Below, piece by piece: positions 7,801-16,506 of a stretch of 64,000 bases of DNA. Source of the stretch: Micavibrio aeruginosavorus_D (lineage in GTDB: Bacteria > Pseudomonadota > Alphaproteobacteria > Micavibrionales > Micavibrionaceae); NCBI RefSeq assembly GCF_051245535.1, contig NZ_CP195303.1:1798001-1862000 (forward strand). Direction: 5' to 3'. The first letter of the stretch is position 1; every line of letters begins with the position of its first letter. Under the pieces are notes generated by a model, which searched no databases, was not told the DNA's origin, and saw only the letters and a list, made by a program, of their open reading frames with translations. A program made the translations under genes and the position numbers.

Positions 7801-9105
7801 CTATGATGCGTCTTGCGCCGGAGGGGACATGCGCTGGATCAGGATTTTATCAATCCGCAACCCGTCCATATCAACCACTTCAAAACGCCAGCCCTTAAAT
7901 TCAAAATGCACCCCGGCGACCAGAGAGCCACGCGCATGGGTCATGACAAACCCGGCAATGGTTTCGTAATCTTCGCCGGATGGAATATCTTCCAGACCGA
8001 TGACCATGTGAATTTCCTCGATCGGCGTCAGACCATCGACCAGCCACGATCCATCTTCGCGCTCAACGATCAACGGGCCTTCGTCATGGTCGTAATTGGA
8101 CGGCATCATCCCGACAATCGCCTCCAGCAGGTCAGACGTGGTGAACAGCCCGTCGAACGTGCCATATTCATCAATCACCGCGGCGATATGCAGGCTTTTA
8201 CGGCGGAACAGCCCCAATACATCCAGACAGGATATGTTTTCATTCACGAACAAAACATCTTGCATGTAATCGCGCACGCGAAAATCCTGTGCCTTGGCAT
8301 ATCCGGCCAGAATTTGCTTCGCCTTCACAAAACCCAGCACATGGGTTTTGTCCTTATCAATCACCGGGTAACGGGAATGCCCGGCCTCGGCAATTTTGCG
8401 GCAGACTTCCACAAAACTGTCATCCACATCGATAAAGCTGACATCGGTCCGGTGCGTCATGATGGATTTGACATCGCGATCCCCCAATCGGATGACACGG
8501 CGGATCACATCGCGCTCTTCGCCTTCAATCGCGCCGCTCATCACACCTTCGGCGATTATGGCGGTGATTTCGGTTTCGGTGACCCCTTCGTCGCGCGGCT
8601 TAATCCGCATAATCATCATCAGGAACCGGGCCGATAATTCCAAGACCATCACCACCGGTGTACAAATTTTTGACACCTGCTTCATCAGCGGCGCCACCAG
8701 CATCGCGAATTTTTCCGAATTGTTCAGCGCCAGTTGTTTCGGCACCAATTCACCAACAACAACGGAGAAATAGGTAATCAGGCCAACGACCAGAATCACC
8801 GCCATCGTTTCCCCATAGGGCGCAATCAGCGCAATCTGGTTAAACGGCTCTTTCAATTTTTCGGCAATCGTCGCGCCACCATACGCACCTGCCAAAATCC
8901 CGACCAGCGTAATACCCACCTGCACCGTCGACAAAAACCGCCCCGGATTTTCCGCCAGATCCAGCGCCGCCTGCGCCGACTTTTTCCCTTGCTTGGCATA
9001 TTGGCGCAGCAATGGCTTGCTGGACGACACAATCGCCATCTCCGACAACGCAAAAAACGCGTTCAGCAACAACAGAAGGGCAATAATCAGAATTTCGTTC
9101 GACAT
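7801..9105 (-). CDS. CNNM/CorC-type membrane protein (DUF21, CBS pair, CorC_HlyC domain)
   Basis: 434 aa. The N-terminal DUF21 domain has about four membrane helices (first at residues 1-25; SEMAIVSSSKPLLRQ is typical of the family). Two CBS domains follow, with MTHRTDVSFIDVDDS and VIDEYGTFDGLFTTSDLLEAI. The C-terminal CorC/HlyC domain contains DGSWLVDGLTPIEEI and SGEDYETIAGFVM. Members are Mg2+ (or cobalt) efflux proteins regulated by nucleotide binding at the CBS pair; older annotations call them hemolysins. Single gene at the inner membrane. Confidence 0.9.
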   Translation of the reverse strand: MSNEILIIALLLLLNAFFALSEMAIVSSSKPLLRQYAKQGKKSAQAALDLAENPGRFLSTVQVGITLVGILAGAYGGATIAEKLKEPFNQIALIAPYGETMAVILVVGLITYFSVVVGELVPKQLALNNSEKFAMLVAPLMKQVSKICTPVVMVLELSARFLMMIMRIKPRDEGVTETEITAIIAEGVMSGAIEGEERDVIRRVIRLGDRDVKSIMTHRTDVSFIDVDDSFVEVCRKIAEAGHSRYPVIDKDKTHVLGFVKAKQILAGYAKAQDFRVRDYMQDVLFVNENISCLDVLGLFRRKSLHIAAVIDEYGTFDGLFTTSDLLEAIVGMMPSNYDHDEGPLIVEREDGSWLVDGLTPIEEIHMVIGLEDIPSGEDYETIAGFVMTHARGSLVAGVHFEFKGWRFEVVDMDGLRIDKILIQRMSPPAQDAS

Positions 9106-9182
9106 GATGGTCCGCAGGGCCAGAGGGGTTGAAGGCGAAGTAGGGCTACACTTGTAATATCATATTTATGAAGCCAACAACA

Positions 9183-9980
9183 TTAAACATCCCCATCTAC
9201 AGAGCGACGCTTTTGCAGCTGACCATTTAAAAACCACTTTTCCGCCCCACCCACACTGACCACAGCAGGCCCATCCTCACGGTGCAACATCCCGTTCTGA
9301 AACCACTTTTTGTGCCCCCAAAAACGACTTTTATAACCGACATCCGAAGCAGTCTTTGCTGGTGCCCCCACGCGATGATGCTTACCGTTCTGGTACCAAA
9401 TTTCAAAATTTCCCCGCTCCATAATACCGATCATCGCTGGTCCACCATCACGGTGGCATAGTCCGTTTTTATCAAACCAGAACAAGGTATCCCGAACATG
9501 CACAACCTCTCCATCCAAGCGAGAGGAATTATCCGGTTTATGTTTCACATCGCTGGCAGAGAAATGCCCGGTGCGTGGGTCATAGCCCTCTAAAAACTCG
9601 CCATAACGGAAGGATAGCGTCAACCCATCAGCGCGAATAAAAGCCGGACCGCTATCGCGGTGTGGGCGACCACGCACATCCAACCAAAGTTGACTACCAT
9701 CCGCATGAACATCAGTGGGGCCATCATCTGAACGAAATGGAAGACCGTTCACACGCCATTGGCGAATGCCGCATTTAAACTCTGCGGCTGGCAGATCTTC
9801 TTTACGATGGAGCCGCTGTTGACGATCCATCCAAAATCGATTGCCATGTTTGTCCACTTTTTCAATGCTGCCATCCTCTGCATCCAAAGGTTTTTCTTCC
9901 CACGGACAGCCCCATAAACACTCAAAAAATTTCACAAAAAGGCTATAAATGAACGCCAAAACCTGCATCAAAAATCCCAT
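9183..9980 (-). CDS. Repeat protein with W-x-NG-x2-HR-x2-GPA motifs
   Basis: 265 aa. A hydrophobic N-terminal helix (about 4-22) is followed by at least six loosely spaced repeats of the form W(F/L)xxxGxxHRxxGPA, for example WFQNGMLHREDGPAVV, WYQNGKHHRVGAPA and WFDKNGLCHRDGGPA. Such Trp/Asn-Gly/His-Arg/Gly-Pro-Ala repeats resemble MORN-type beta-hairpin repeats seen in giant-virus and some bacterial proteins. The base composition looks AT-richer than its neighbours, and it stands alone between two longer intergenic gaps, so recent transfer is possible. No function can be assigned. Family naming is uncertain. Confidence 0.7.
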   Translation of the reverse strand: MGFLMQVLAFIYSLFVKFFECLWGCPWEEKPLDAEDGSIEKVDKHGNRFWMDRQQRLHRKEDLPAAEFKCGIRQWRVNGLPFRSDDGPTDVHADGSQLWLDVRGRPHRDSGPAFIRADGLTLSFRYGEFLEGYDPRTGHFSASDVKHKPDNSSRLDGEVVHVRDTLFWFDKNGLCHRDGGPAMIGIMERGNFEIWYQNGKHHRVGAPAKTASDVGYKSRFWGHKKWFQNGMLHREDGPAVVSVGGAEKWFLNGQLQKRRSVDGDV

Positions 9981-10102
9981 CAGAATTTTTTAAATTTTAA
10001 ACCAGCACTCAAATCAACATCTTAGCAATGCTAACACAAAATCCAGATTTCGGTTATACCGATCAGACGCACTCTGCCGCATAAATTTTTGGCAAATACA
10101 AC

Positions 10103-10132
10103 AAGGGCGCCGCAAAACATTACAGCGCCCTT
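10103..10132 (-). terminator. Hairpin downstream of katG
   Basis: The stem AAGGGCGC/GCGCCCTT has a 14-base loop. On the leftward strand it is followed by the T-rich sequence GTTGTATTT, so it is a moderate terminator for the perR-katG operon. Confidence 0.6.
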
Positions 10133-10154
10133 GAAATATAAAAGCCAAACAGGA

Positions 10155-12326
10155 TCAAATCAGATCAAACCGGTCCGCATTCATCACCTTGGTCCATGCG
10201 GCGATAAAATCGTGCACGAACTTCTCCTTGTTATCATCCTGGGCATAAACTTCGGCATAGGCCCGCAGGATGGAATTGGACCCGAACACCAGATCGACCC
10301 GCGTGGCGGTCCATTTCACCGCGCCGGTTTTACGATCACGAATTTCATACAGGTCCTTGTCCACCGGCACCCATGTGTAATTCATGTCGGTCAGGGTGAC
10401 GAAGAAATCGGTGGTCAGCGCGCCCTCACGGTCGGTGAATACGCCATGTTTGGTGCCGCCATGATTGGTGCCCAACACCCGCATCCCGCCGACCAGAACG
10501 GTCATTTCCGGCGCGGTCAGCCCCATCAATTGGGTGCGGTCCAGCATCATTTCTTCGGTGCTGACGACATAGTCTTTCTTCACCCAGTTGCGGTAGCCAT
10601 CATGCAACGGCTCCAACGGGGCAAACGATTCCGCATCCGTCATGTCTTGCGTCGCGTCCCCACGGCCCGGCGCGAAGGGAACGGTGACATTGAACCCGGC
10701 ATCCTTCGCCGCTTTTTCAACACCAACATTGCCGCCCAGAACGATCACGTCGGCCACGCTGGCCCCCGTATCGGCGGCAATTTTTTCATAGATCGCCAAA
10801 ACCCGGGACAGGCGGGCGGGTTCATTGCCCGCCCAATCCTTTTGCGGGGCGAGGCGAATGCGCGCCCCGTTGGCGCCACCACGGCGATCCGATCCACGGA
10901 ATGTGCGGGCGCTGTCCCATGCGGTTGAAACCAAATCGGACACACTTAAACCCGCATCCGCAATTTTCGCCTTGACCGCGTTCACATCATATTTGGTGTT
11001 GCCGGCGGGGATCGGGTCTTGCCAGATTAAATCTTCCTGCGGAATATCCGGGCCGATATAAATGGATTTCGGGCCCAGATCGCGGTGGGTCAATTTGAAC
11101 CATGCGCGGGCAAAGGCATCGGAAAACGCATCGAAATCATTCATAAAGCGCATGGAAATTTCGCGGTAGGCCGGGTCCATTTTCAACGCCATATCCGCAT
11201 CCGTCATCATCGGGTTGTTGCGGATGGATGAATCTTCGACATCGACCGGCTTGTCTTCGTCCTTGATCGTCACCGGTTCCCACTGCATCGCACCCGCCGG
11301 GGATTTGCGCAATTCCCATTCATGGCCGAACAGCATTTTAAAGAAGCCATTGTCCCATTGCGTCGGGTTGGTGGTCCACGCGCCTTCCAAACCGCTGACC
11401 ACGGTGTCGCGGCCAATGCCGCGTCCCTTGGTGTTCATCCAGCCGAGGCCTTGAAATTCCGGCCCGGCTGTTTCCGGGTCCGCGCTCAAATCCGACGCTT
11501 TGCCATTGCCATGGCATTTGCCAATCGTGTGACCACCGGCGGTTAAGGCCACGGTTTCTTCGTCATTCATCCCCATGCGGGCAAAAGTTTCACGCATTTG
11601 CGCGGCGGTGACCAACGGGTCGGATTTGCCGTTCACCCCTTCCGGGTTGACGTAGATCAAACCCATTTGCACGGCGGCCAGCGGATTTTCCAACGTGGCC
11701 GGATTTTTCACATCGCCATACCGGTTATCGCTGGGGGCCAGCCATTCTTTTTCATCGCCCCAGAAAATATCCTTTTCCGGGTGCCAGATATCTTCGCGGC
11801 CAAAGGCGAAACCGAATGTTTTCAAACCCGCTTCTTCATACGCCATGGTGCCGGCCAGAATAATCAAATCAGCCCAGCTAATTTTATTGCCGTATTTTTT
11901 CTTGATCGGCCACAACAGACGGCGGCCCTTGTCCGTGTTGACGTTGTCGGGCCAGCTGTTCAACGGGGCAAAACGTTGGTTGCCGGTGTTGCCGCCACCG
12001 CGGCCATCGGTGTTGCGGTATGACCCCGCCGCATGCCATGACACGCGCGCCATCATCCCGACATAGCTGCCCCAATCGGCGGGCCACCACTCTTGCGAAT
12101 CCTTCATCAACGCGCGTAAATCGGCCTTCAACGCGGCGACATCCAATTTTTTCAATTCTTCGCGGTAATTGAAATTCGCACCCAACGGATTGGTCTTGGC
12201 ATCATGTTGATGCAGAATGTCGAGGTTCAGCGCATTCGGCCACCATGCGGTGACGGATTGGCCCATTGCGGTCATCCCGCCATGGCTCACGGGACATTTA
12301 CCTGTGCTTTTCAGGGCATTTTTCAT
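10155..12326 (-). CDS. katG: Catalase-peroxidase
   Basis: 723 aa, normal length for KatG. The distal haem site is Arg94-x2-Trp97-His98 (ARVSWHAAGSYR). The proximal histidine lies in AGGHTIGKCHG, and the Tyr of the Met-Tyr-Trp adduct is in GLIYVNPEGVNG. The duplicated C-terminal domain is present. The enzyme removes hydrogen peroxide through a cytoplasmic haem. AGGAGA lies 6 bases before its ATG, and the start sits 29 bases inside the end of the upstream Fur-family gene. The two therefore form an operon with translational coupling, pointing to peroxide-controlled expression. Confidence 0.97.
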   Translation of the reverse strand: MKNALKSTGKCPVSHGGMTAMGQSVTAWWPNALNLDILHQHDAKTNPLGANFNYREELKKLDVAALKADLRALMKDSQEWWPADWGSYVGMMARVSWHAAGSYRNTDGRGGGNTGNQRFAPLNSWPDNVNTDKGRRLLWPIKKKYGNKISWADLIILAGTMAYEEAGLKTFGFAFGREDIWHPEKDIFWGDEKEWLAPSDNRYGDVKNPATLENPLAAVQMGLIYVNPEGVNGKSDPLVTAAQMRETFARMGMNDEETVALTAGGHTIGKCHGNGKASDLSADPETAGPEFQGLGWMNTKGRGIGRDTVVSGLEGAWTTNPTQWDNGFFKMLFGHEWELRKSPAGAMQWEPVTIKDEDKPVDVEDSSIRNNPMMTDADMALKMDPAYREISMRFMNDFDAFSDAFARAWFKLTHRDLGPKSIYIGPDIPQEDLIWQDPIPAGNTKYDVNAVKAKIADAGLSVSDLVSTAWDSARTFRGSDRRGGANGARIRLAPQKDWAGNEPARLSRVLAIYEKIAADTGASVADVIVLGGNVGVEKAAKDAGFNVTVPFAPGRGDATQDMTDAESFAPLEPLHDGYRNWVKKDYVVSTEEMMLDRTQLMGLTAPEMTVLVGGMRVLGTNHGGTKHGVFTDREGALTTDFFVTLTDMNYTWVPVDKDLYEIRDRKTGAVKWTATRVDLVFGSNSILRAYAEVYAQDDNKEKFVHDFIAAWTKVMNADRFDLI

Positions 12327-12765
12327 GATCTTCTCCTGTATGATTGTTTGACGCAGTGTTTTGACACGCGGGGCATGTGCCCCAGAAAATCACCTCGGCC
12401 TGATCGATGACGTAGCCATGATCTTTCGCCGGGGACAAACACGGGGCCACAGCGGCGCAATCCGTGTCTTCAATATGGCCGCATTGGCGGCAAACAATAT
12501 GATGATGATTGTCGCCCACCCGGGTTTCATACAACGACACCCGCCCCTTGGGCTTAATCTCCTGCAAAATCCCGGCTTCGGTCAGGGCGTTGAGGTTGTT
12601 GTACACGGCCTGCAGCGTCGCGGTTGGAATCCGCCGCTGGACCGCCGCGAAAATCGTGTTCGCATCGGAATGGGGGTGATCGTGCAAAGCCTGCAACACC
12701 GCCAGCCGCACGGCGGTCAGGCTGAGATTATGGTTTTTAAGCACAGGGGTGAAATCGGTATCCAT
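12298..12765 (-). CDS. Fur-family peroxide regulator, PerR-like
   Basis: 155 aa. The N-terminal winged helix contains ATLQAVYNNLNALTEAGILQE. The C-terminal domain has the metal site NHHHIVCRQCG and the structural zinc pairs CRQC and CPAC. Genes of this type directly upstream of katG are usually PerR/FurA peroxide sensors, in which metal-catalysed histidine oxidation relieves repression. The gene end overlaps the start of katG by 29 bases. A perfect inverted repeat just upstream (12788-12808) is a likely autoregulatory operator. PerR rather than Fur or Irr is inferred from the katG linkage. Confidence 0.9.
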   Translation of the reverse strand: MDTDFTPVLKNHNLSLTAVRLAVLQALHDHPHSDANTIFAAVQRRIPTATLQAVYNNLNALTEAGILQEIKPKGRVSLYETRVGDNHHHIVCRQCGHIEDTDCAAVAPCLSPAKDHGYVIDQAEVIFWGTCPACQNTASNNHTGEDHEKCPEKHR

Positions 12766-12787
12766 GCCGATTTTTATAGCAGATCAA

Positions 12788-12808
12788 AAAATTGAATCAA
12801 TCAATTTT
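12788..12808. promoter_or_regulatory. Candidate PerR/Fur operator
   Basis: AAAATTGA and TCAATTTT form a perfect 8-bp inverted repeat with a 5-base spacer, 23 bases before the start codon of the PerR-like gene. The size and AT content fit Fur/PerR-type boxes. No footprint is possible from sequence alone. Confidence 0.55.
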
Positions 12809-12830
12809 ATTTTGATTGGGGGGGACGCGG

Positions 12831-13559
12831 TTACAAATTCCACTTCACCTGCATCTGCGGCACGGATTCGGTCACGCCGTTGACACCATATTTATTGTGC
12901 CAATATTGGTACTCAACCCCGGCCCAGATCGTATCGCTTTTCCAATCCCACAAATCCCCCACATCCACCAACAATCGCGGCACGATCAATTGGTTGGGGT
13001 GGGATGTGTCTTCATGCCCGGAAAAATCGCTAAACCCTTCGACCATAAAATTCACACCGCCCAGCGCAAAGGGCCGTTGCCAAGCCAATGTCACCTGCCA
13101 TGTCTGCCCATCCAGCGCAACATCATCCCGCACATAGGCATTGGCCGAAAAGAACCGAAAACCGGGCAGATCCAGATCCACCGCCGCGCCATATAAATAA
13201 CGCGGCTTCAACCCCCGCCCGTTTTCCAGCGTGGTCGAAATCAAAACATCCTTGATCGGACCAAAAGACAAATCCGCCCCCGTGATTTTGCCCAAGGACA
13301 GACGCGGCGATATTTCAAAGTAATAGCTGGAATCCCCGCCATCGGGATAAGTCAGATCCGTAAACGCAAACAGATCGCCATACGTCCAGCCACTGGCATG
13401 TTCGAGCGTGACAATGGTTTGCTCTTCCTCCGCATCCAGCTTGTAATCATGGCCGCGCAGGATCTGGACATTATAATCCGCCCACTGCACCCACTCCCCC
13501 GCCATAGCGGGCAGTGGGAACAGGCATAAAAAGGAACAAACGCAAAGGAAACCGCGCAT
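12831..13559 (-). CDS. OmpK/Tsx-like outer membrane protein (DUF5020 type)
   Basis: 242 aa from the ATG at 13559; the frame extends 10 codons further to a TTG. A signal peptide ends at PAMA (residue 20). The mature part is a beta barrel with alternating strands, for example YYFEISPRLSLGKITG, RYLYGAAVDLDLPG and WAGVEYQYWHNKYG, ending MQVKWNL. These features fit the Tsx/OmpK nucleoside-specific porin superfamily. The role is probably diffusion of small solutes across the outer membrane. The exact substrate is unknown. It lies upstream of perR on the same strand, with 65 bases between them. Confidence 0.75.
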   Translation of the reverse strand: MRGFLCVCSFLCLFPLPAMAGEWVQWADYNVQILRGHDYKLDAEEEQTIVTLEHASGWTYGDLFAFTDLTYPDGGDSSYYFEISPRLSLGKITGADLSFGPIKDVLISTTLENGRGLKPRYLYGAAVDLDLPGFRFFSANAYVRDDVALDGQTWQVTLAWQRPFALGGVNFMVEGFSDFSGHEDTSHPNQLIVPRLLVDVGDLWDWKSDTIWAGVEYQYWHNKYGVNGVTESVPQMQVKWNL

Positions 13560-13774
13560 AGAACGCCCCATCCACGAATAAACAATCAAAATGAAAAAAT
13601 TATACGACGCAGGATATTATGAAGCCTTTGCGAAATTATGCCAGATCAATACCTTAGCATAGCGATGCCCGGCGCATTCCGTCCCTATAGGCCATGGCAA
13701 ATAAGAGAGAACCCCGCCTGAACCGGCGCCCTAAGCATATGCAAAATCACACAAAAATTGAATTTTGATACAAA

Positions 13775-13800
13775 AAACCCGCCATAAAAGGCGGGTTTTT
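13775..13800 (-). terminator. Terminator downstream of tRNA-Tyr
   Basis: The stem AAACCCGCC/GGCGGGTTT has loop ATAAAA, with T-runs on the leftward strand after it. It lies just 3' of the leftward tRNA gene. Confidence 0.85.
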
Positions 13801-13805
13801 GAAGA

Positions 13806-13891
13806 TGGTGGAGGGGACAGGATTTGAACCTGTGTACTCGCTAGAGGGCAGATTTACAGTCTGCTGCCATTAACCACTCGGCCACCCCTCC
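13806..13891 (-). tRNA. tRNA-Tyr (GTA)
   Basis: On the reverse strand the acceptor stem GGAGGGG pairs with CCCCTCC, followed by A and an encoded CCA. The D-arm contains GGCCGAGTGG. The anticodon stem-loop GCAGACTGTAAATCTGC gives anticodon GTA. A long variable arm (class II) and the T-arm GGTTCAAATCC follow. These features identify tyrosine tRNA. A terminator lies directly after it. Confidence 0.97.
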
Positions 13892-13950
13892 GTACCTTCA
13901 ACGGCTGGGGAAAGAAAAAGGTTTTTGCATTTTCTGTCAAGACATGATTT

Positions 13951-15561
13951 ATGAGGCCACCCGTAAAATACAGAGAAAAAGTGAAAAAACTCATGGCACC
14001 CAGAGAAAACCCACCCGGCCGCGGTCCCCGTTCAGGAAAAGGACCCACAGATCGATCCACAGGACGATCCACAGGCGGCCGCCCCGGTGGTCGTGATGGG
14101 GGCTTTAAGCCGCGCCGTGAAGGCAGTTTCGATAAACCACGTCGCGAAGGCGGCTTCGACCGCCCCCGCTCCGACCGCCCGTATGGCGATCGTCCGCAAC
14201 GTGAAGGCGGTTTCGACAAACCGCGCCGTGAGGGTGGATTTGATCGCCCCCGCCGTGAAGGCGGCTTTGATAGACCGCGCGATGATCGTCCGCGTTCCGA
14301 CCGCCCGTATGGCGATCGCCCGCGTCGTGAGGGTGGCTTTGACAAGCCCCGCCGCGAAGGTGGTTTTGATAAACCACGGCGCGAAGGCGGCTTTGATCGT
14401 CCGCGCGATGATCGTCCGCGTTCCGACCGCCCGTATGGCGATCGCCCCCGCCGTGAAGGTGGTTTTGATAAACCCCGCCGCGAAGGCGGCTTTGACAAAT
14501 CGCGTCGCGAAGGTGGCTTCGATCGTCCGCGTTCCGATCGCCCCTATGGTGATCGCCCGCAACGCGAAGGTGGATTTGATCGCCCCCGCCGTGAAGGCGG
14601 CTTTGATCGTCCGCGCTCTGACCGCCCGTATGGTGATCGTCCGCAGCGCGAAGGTGGCTTTGACCGCCCGCAACGCGATGGTGGTTTCGAACGCAAACCG
14701 CGCCGTGATGACCGTCATGAAGGCCGCGCCCCGTTCAAGGGCCGTGGTGAAGAGGTCGAAACCACGGACACAGCCGCCGAACAACCCAAACGTGATCAAA
14801 TGCGCCTGAAGGCTGGCGGCCGTCCGAGCCACCGCCCGAACCTGTATGGCATGCACGCCGTCCGCGCCGCATGGTTGAACCCGAACCGCAACATCCATGC
14901 TTTGTATTTGAGCGAAGCGGCGATGGAAACATTCGCCCCGGTTCTGGAAGAAGCCACGAAAGCGGGCCTGACCCGTCCGGAACCGCTGGCCGTCAGCAAG
15001 GATGACATGGACCGCCTGTTCCCGCCGGGTGCCGTGCACCAAGGCATTGCCTTGGCCTGCGGCCAGTTGGAAGATGTGTCGATCGAAGACATCATCATCA
15101 GCGGCCAGACCAAAGCGCGTAGCGTTGTTGTTCTGCTGGATCAAGTGACCGACCCGCATAACGTTGGTGCGATCCTGCGTTCGGCATCGGCCTTTGGCGC
15201 GACGGGCGTCGTGATGCAGAAAATGCACGCGCCGGAATTGATCGGCGTGCTGGCCAAAACGGCGTGCGGCGCGGCGGATCATCTGGCTGTGGCCTATGAA
15301 ACCAACCTGTCCCGGACGCTGGAAAAGCTGAAGGAAGACGGATACGTGACCATTGGCATGGACGAGCGTGGCGAAAAAACCATCGCCGAACTGGACCGCC
15401 CGGAGAAATGCGTGATCGTTCTGGGCGCCGAAGGCCCGGGCATGCGCCGTCTGGTGCGTGAAAATTGTGACGTGCTGGTCCGCCTGCCGACACATGAACC
15501 GATTGCCAGCCTGAACGTGTCCAACGCGGCGGCTGTGGCCCTGTATGCCATGCTGGCTTAA
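13951..15561 (+). CDS. rlmB: RlmB-type TrmH/SpoU rRNA 2'-O-methyltransferase with long RGG-like repetitive tail
   Basis: 536 aa, about twice the usual size. Residues about 50-265 are a low-complexity region of REGGFDxPR units interspersed with five RSDRPYGDRP modules, predicted disordered and strongly basic and acidic mixed. From about 296 a normal RlmB core follows: substrate-binding domain NLYGMHAVRAAW, then SpoU motifs LDQVTDPHNVGAILRSASA, LGAEGPGMRRLVRENCD and IASLNVSNAAAVALY. RlmB methylates G2251 of 23S rRNA. The start is uncertain: ATG 13951, GTG 13981 and ATG 13993 are all possible and none has a clear ribosome site. The tail resembles RNA-binding RGG regions and may assist rRNA binding or condensation (inference). 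Confidence 0.88.
   Translation: MRPPVKYREKVKKLMAPRENPPGRGPRSGKGPTDRSTGRSTGGRPGGRDGGFKPRREGSFDKPRREGGFDRPRSDRPYGDRPQREGGFDKPRREGGFDRPRREGGFDRPRDDRPRSDRPYGDRPRREGGFDKPRREGGFDKPRREGGFDRPRDDRPRSDRPYGDRPRREGGFDKPRREGGFDKSRREGGFDRPRSDRPYGDRPQREGGFDRPRREGGFDRPRSDRPYGDRPQREGGFDRPQRDGGFERKPRRDDRHEGRAPFKGRGEEVETTDTAAEQPKRDQMRLKAGGRPSHRPNLYGMHAVRAAWLNPNRNIHALYLSEAAMETFAPVLEEATKAGLTRPEPLAVSKDDMDRLFPPGAVHQGIALACGQLEDVSIEDIIISGQTKARSVVVLLDQVTDPHNVGAILRSASAFGATGVVMQKMHAPELIGVLAKTACGAADHLAVAYETNLSRTLEKLKEDGYVTIGMDERGEKTIAELDRPEKCVIVLGAEGPGMRRLVRENCDVLVRLPTHEPIASLNVSNAAAVALYAMLA
14100..14700 (+). repeat. Coding repeat array (REGGFD / RSDRPYGDRP units)
   Basis: Imperfect DNA repeats of 24 and about 30 bases inside the rlmB gene encode the disordered tail. 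Copies differ mostly at third codon positions (CGC/CGT, GAC/GAT), indicating selection on the protein sequence. The same repetitiveness produces long false ORFs on the other strand. Confidence 0.85.
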
Positions 15562-15585
15562 ACCCGCATCAAAACCCGAACTTTT

Positions 15586-15619
15586 AAAAACCCTTCCGGG
15601 CCACCCGGGAGGGTTTTTT
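15586..15619 (+). terminator. Rho-independent terminator after rlmB
   Basis: The stem AACCCTTCCGGG/CCCGGGAGGGTT has loop CCA and is followed by T6. Confidence 0.9.
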
Positions 15620-15702
15620 GCATACACGCCAACCTGAGCCCTTGAATGCCCCCCGCAATGGCCTAGTTTGAGAGCGGTCCATACGCAACAAGAGGAAACA
15701 TT

Positions 15703-16314
15703 ATGTCCTATACACTTTACTACAAGCCGGGTGCCTGCTCGATGGCGATGCACGTTATCCTGAACGAACTGAACGTGCCGTTCGAGGCCGTGAAGCAGGA
15801 TGATTTGAAAGCGCCGGATTTCCTGAAACTCAACCCGCGCGGTCAGGTGCCTTTGTTGATCGTGGACGGCGAACCGGTGAAAGAAGGCGCAGCCATCATC
15901 ACCTATCTGCTCGACACCCACGCCAATGACCTGATGCCCACATCCGGCATTGCCCGGGCCAAGGCGCTGGAATGGCTGATGTGGTGCAATTCATCCCTGC
16001 ACCCGGCCTGCAGCCGGATGTTCTGGCTGAACAAGCAAACGCTGGATGAGGCGACGAAGGCCCAATTGGCCCCGTTGTTTATTGCCGGCATCCAAGCCCT
16101 GTGGGATGAAGCCGATGCCCGTCTGGCCACCACGAAATATCTGGCGGGTGATGCCGTCACCGCCGCCGATATTTTGTTGTCCGTCATCGCCAACTGGGGC
16201 CTGCCGGTCACGTTGGGTGCCAACGTGAAACGCGTATTGAAAGACGTAAGCGCGCGCCCGGCCTATCAAAAAACACTGGCCGCCGAACAAATTGAATACA
16301 AAGCCGCCGCGTAA
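15703..16314 (+). CDS. Glutathione S-transferase family protein
   Basis: 203 aa. The N-terminal thioredoxin-like domain begins YTLYYKPGACSMAMHVILNEL, with Cys12 where beta-class GSTs carry their catalytic cysteine. The glutathione-binding segments NPRGQVPLL and EGAAIITYL follow, and the C-terminal helical domain ends at DVSARPAYQKTLAAE. GSTs conjugate or reduce electrophiles with glutathione in the cytoplasm. AGAGGAAACATT precedes the ATG. It is monocistronic, with its own terminator. Confidence 0.9.
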   Translation: MSYTLYYKPGACSMAMHVILNELNVPFEAVKQDDLKAPDFLKLNPRGQVPLLIVDGEPVKEGAAIITYLLDTHANDLMPTSGIARAKALEWLMWCNSSLHPACSRMFWLNKQTLDEATKAQLAPLFIAGIQALWDEADARLATTKYLAGDAVTAADILLSVIANWGLPVTLGANVKRVLKDVSARPAYQKTLAAEQIEYKAAA

Positions 16315-16332
16315 CATCGGCACAGCCTTTAA

Positions 16333-16363
16333 AAAAGCCGCCCCTTCACCGGGCGGCTTTTTT
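16333..16363 (+). terminator. Rho-independent terminator after the GST gene
   Basis: The stem AAAAGCCGCCC/GGGCGGCTTTT is followed by more T. Confidence 0.88.
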
Positions 16364-16442
16364 CATGCGCATCTGCAACACAAGGGGGCAATTGCCCTTT
16401 GCGCCATGCTCACGTACCCTTTTGCCCGGCATTATAAACACG

Positions 16443-16483
16443 GTCATTCCCGCGCACGCGGAAATCCAGAAGACCGGGATGAC
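16443..16483. repeat. Short copy of the dispersed GTCAT...ATGAC inverted repeat
   Basis: It starts GTCATTCCCGCGCACGCGG and ends GACCGGGATGAC, matching the ends and centre of the longer elements at 17953, 22577 and 26762. It looks like a shortened copy. It lies just before the MFS gene. Confidence 0.6.
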
Positions 16484-16506
16484 AAGAATGGGAGCATCGA
16501 AAAACC

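Noticed and set aside
14032..15921. 629-codon minus-strand ORF opposite rlmB
   Set aside because: It is a by-product of the repetitive coding region; the plus strand contains all SpoU motifs.
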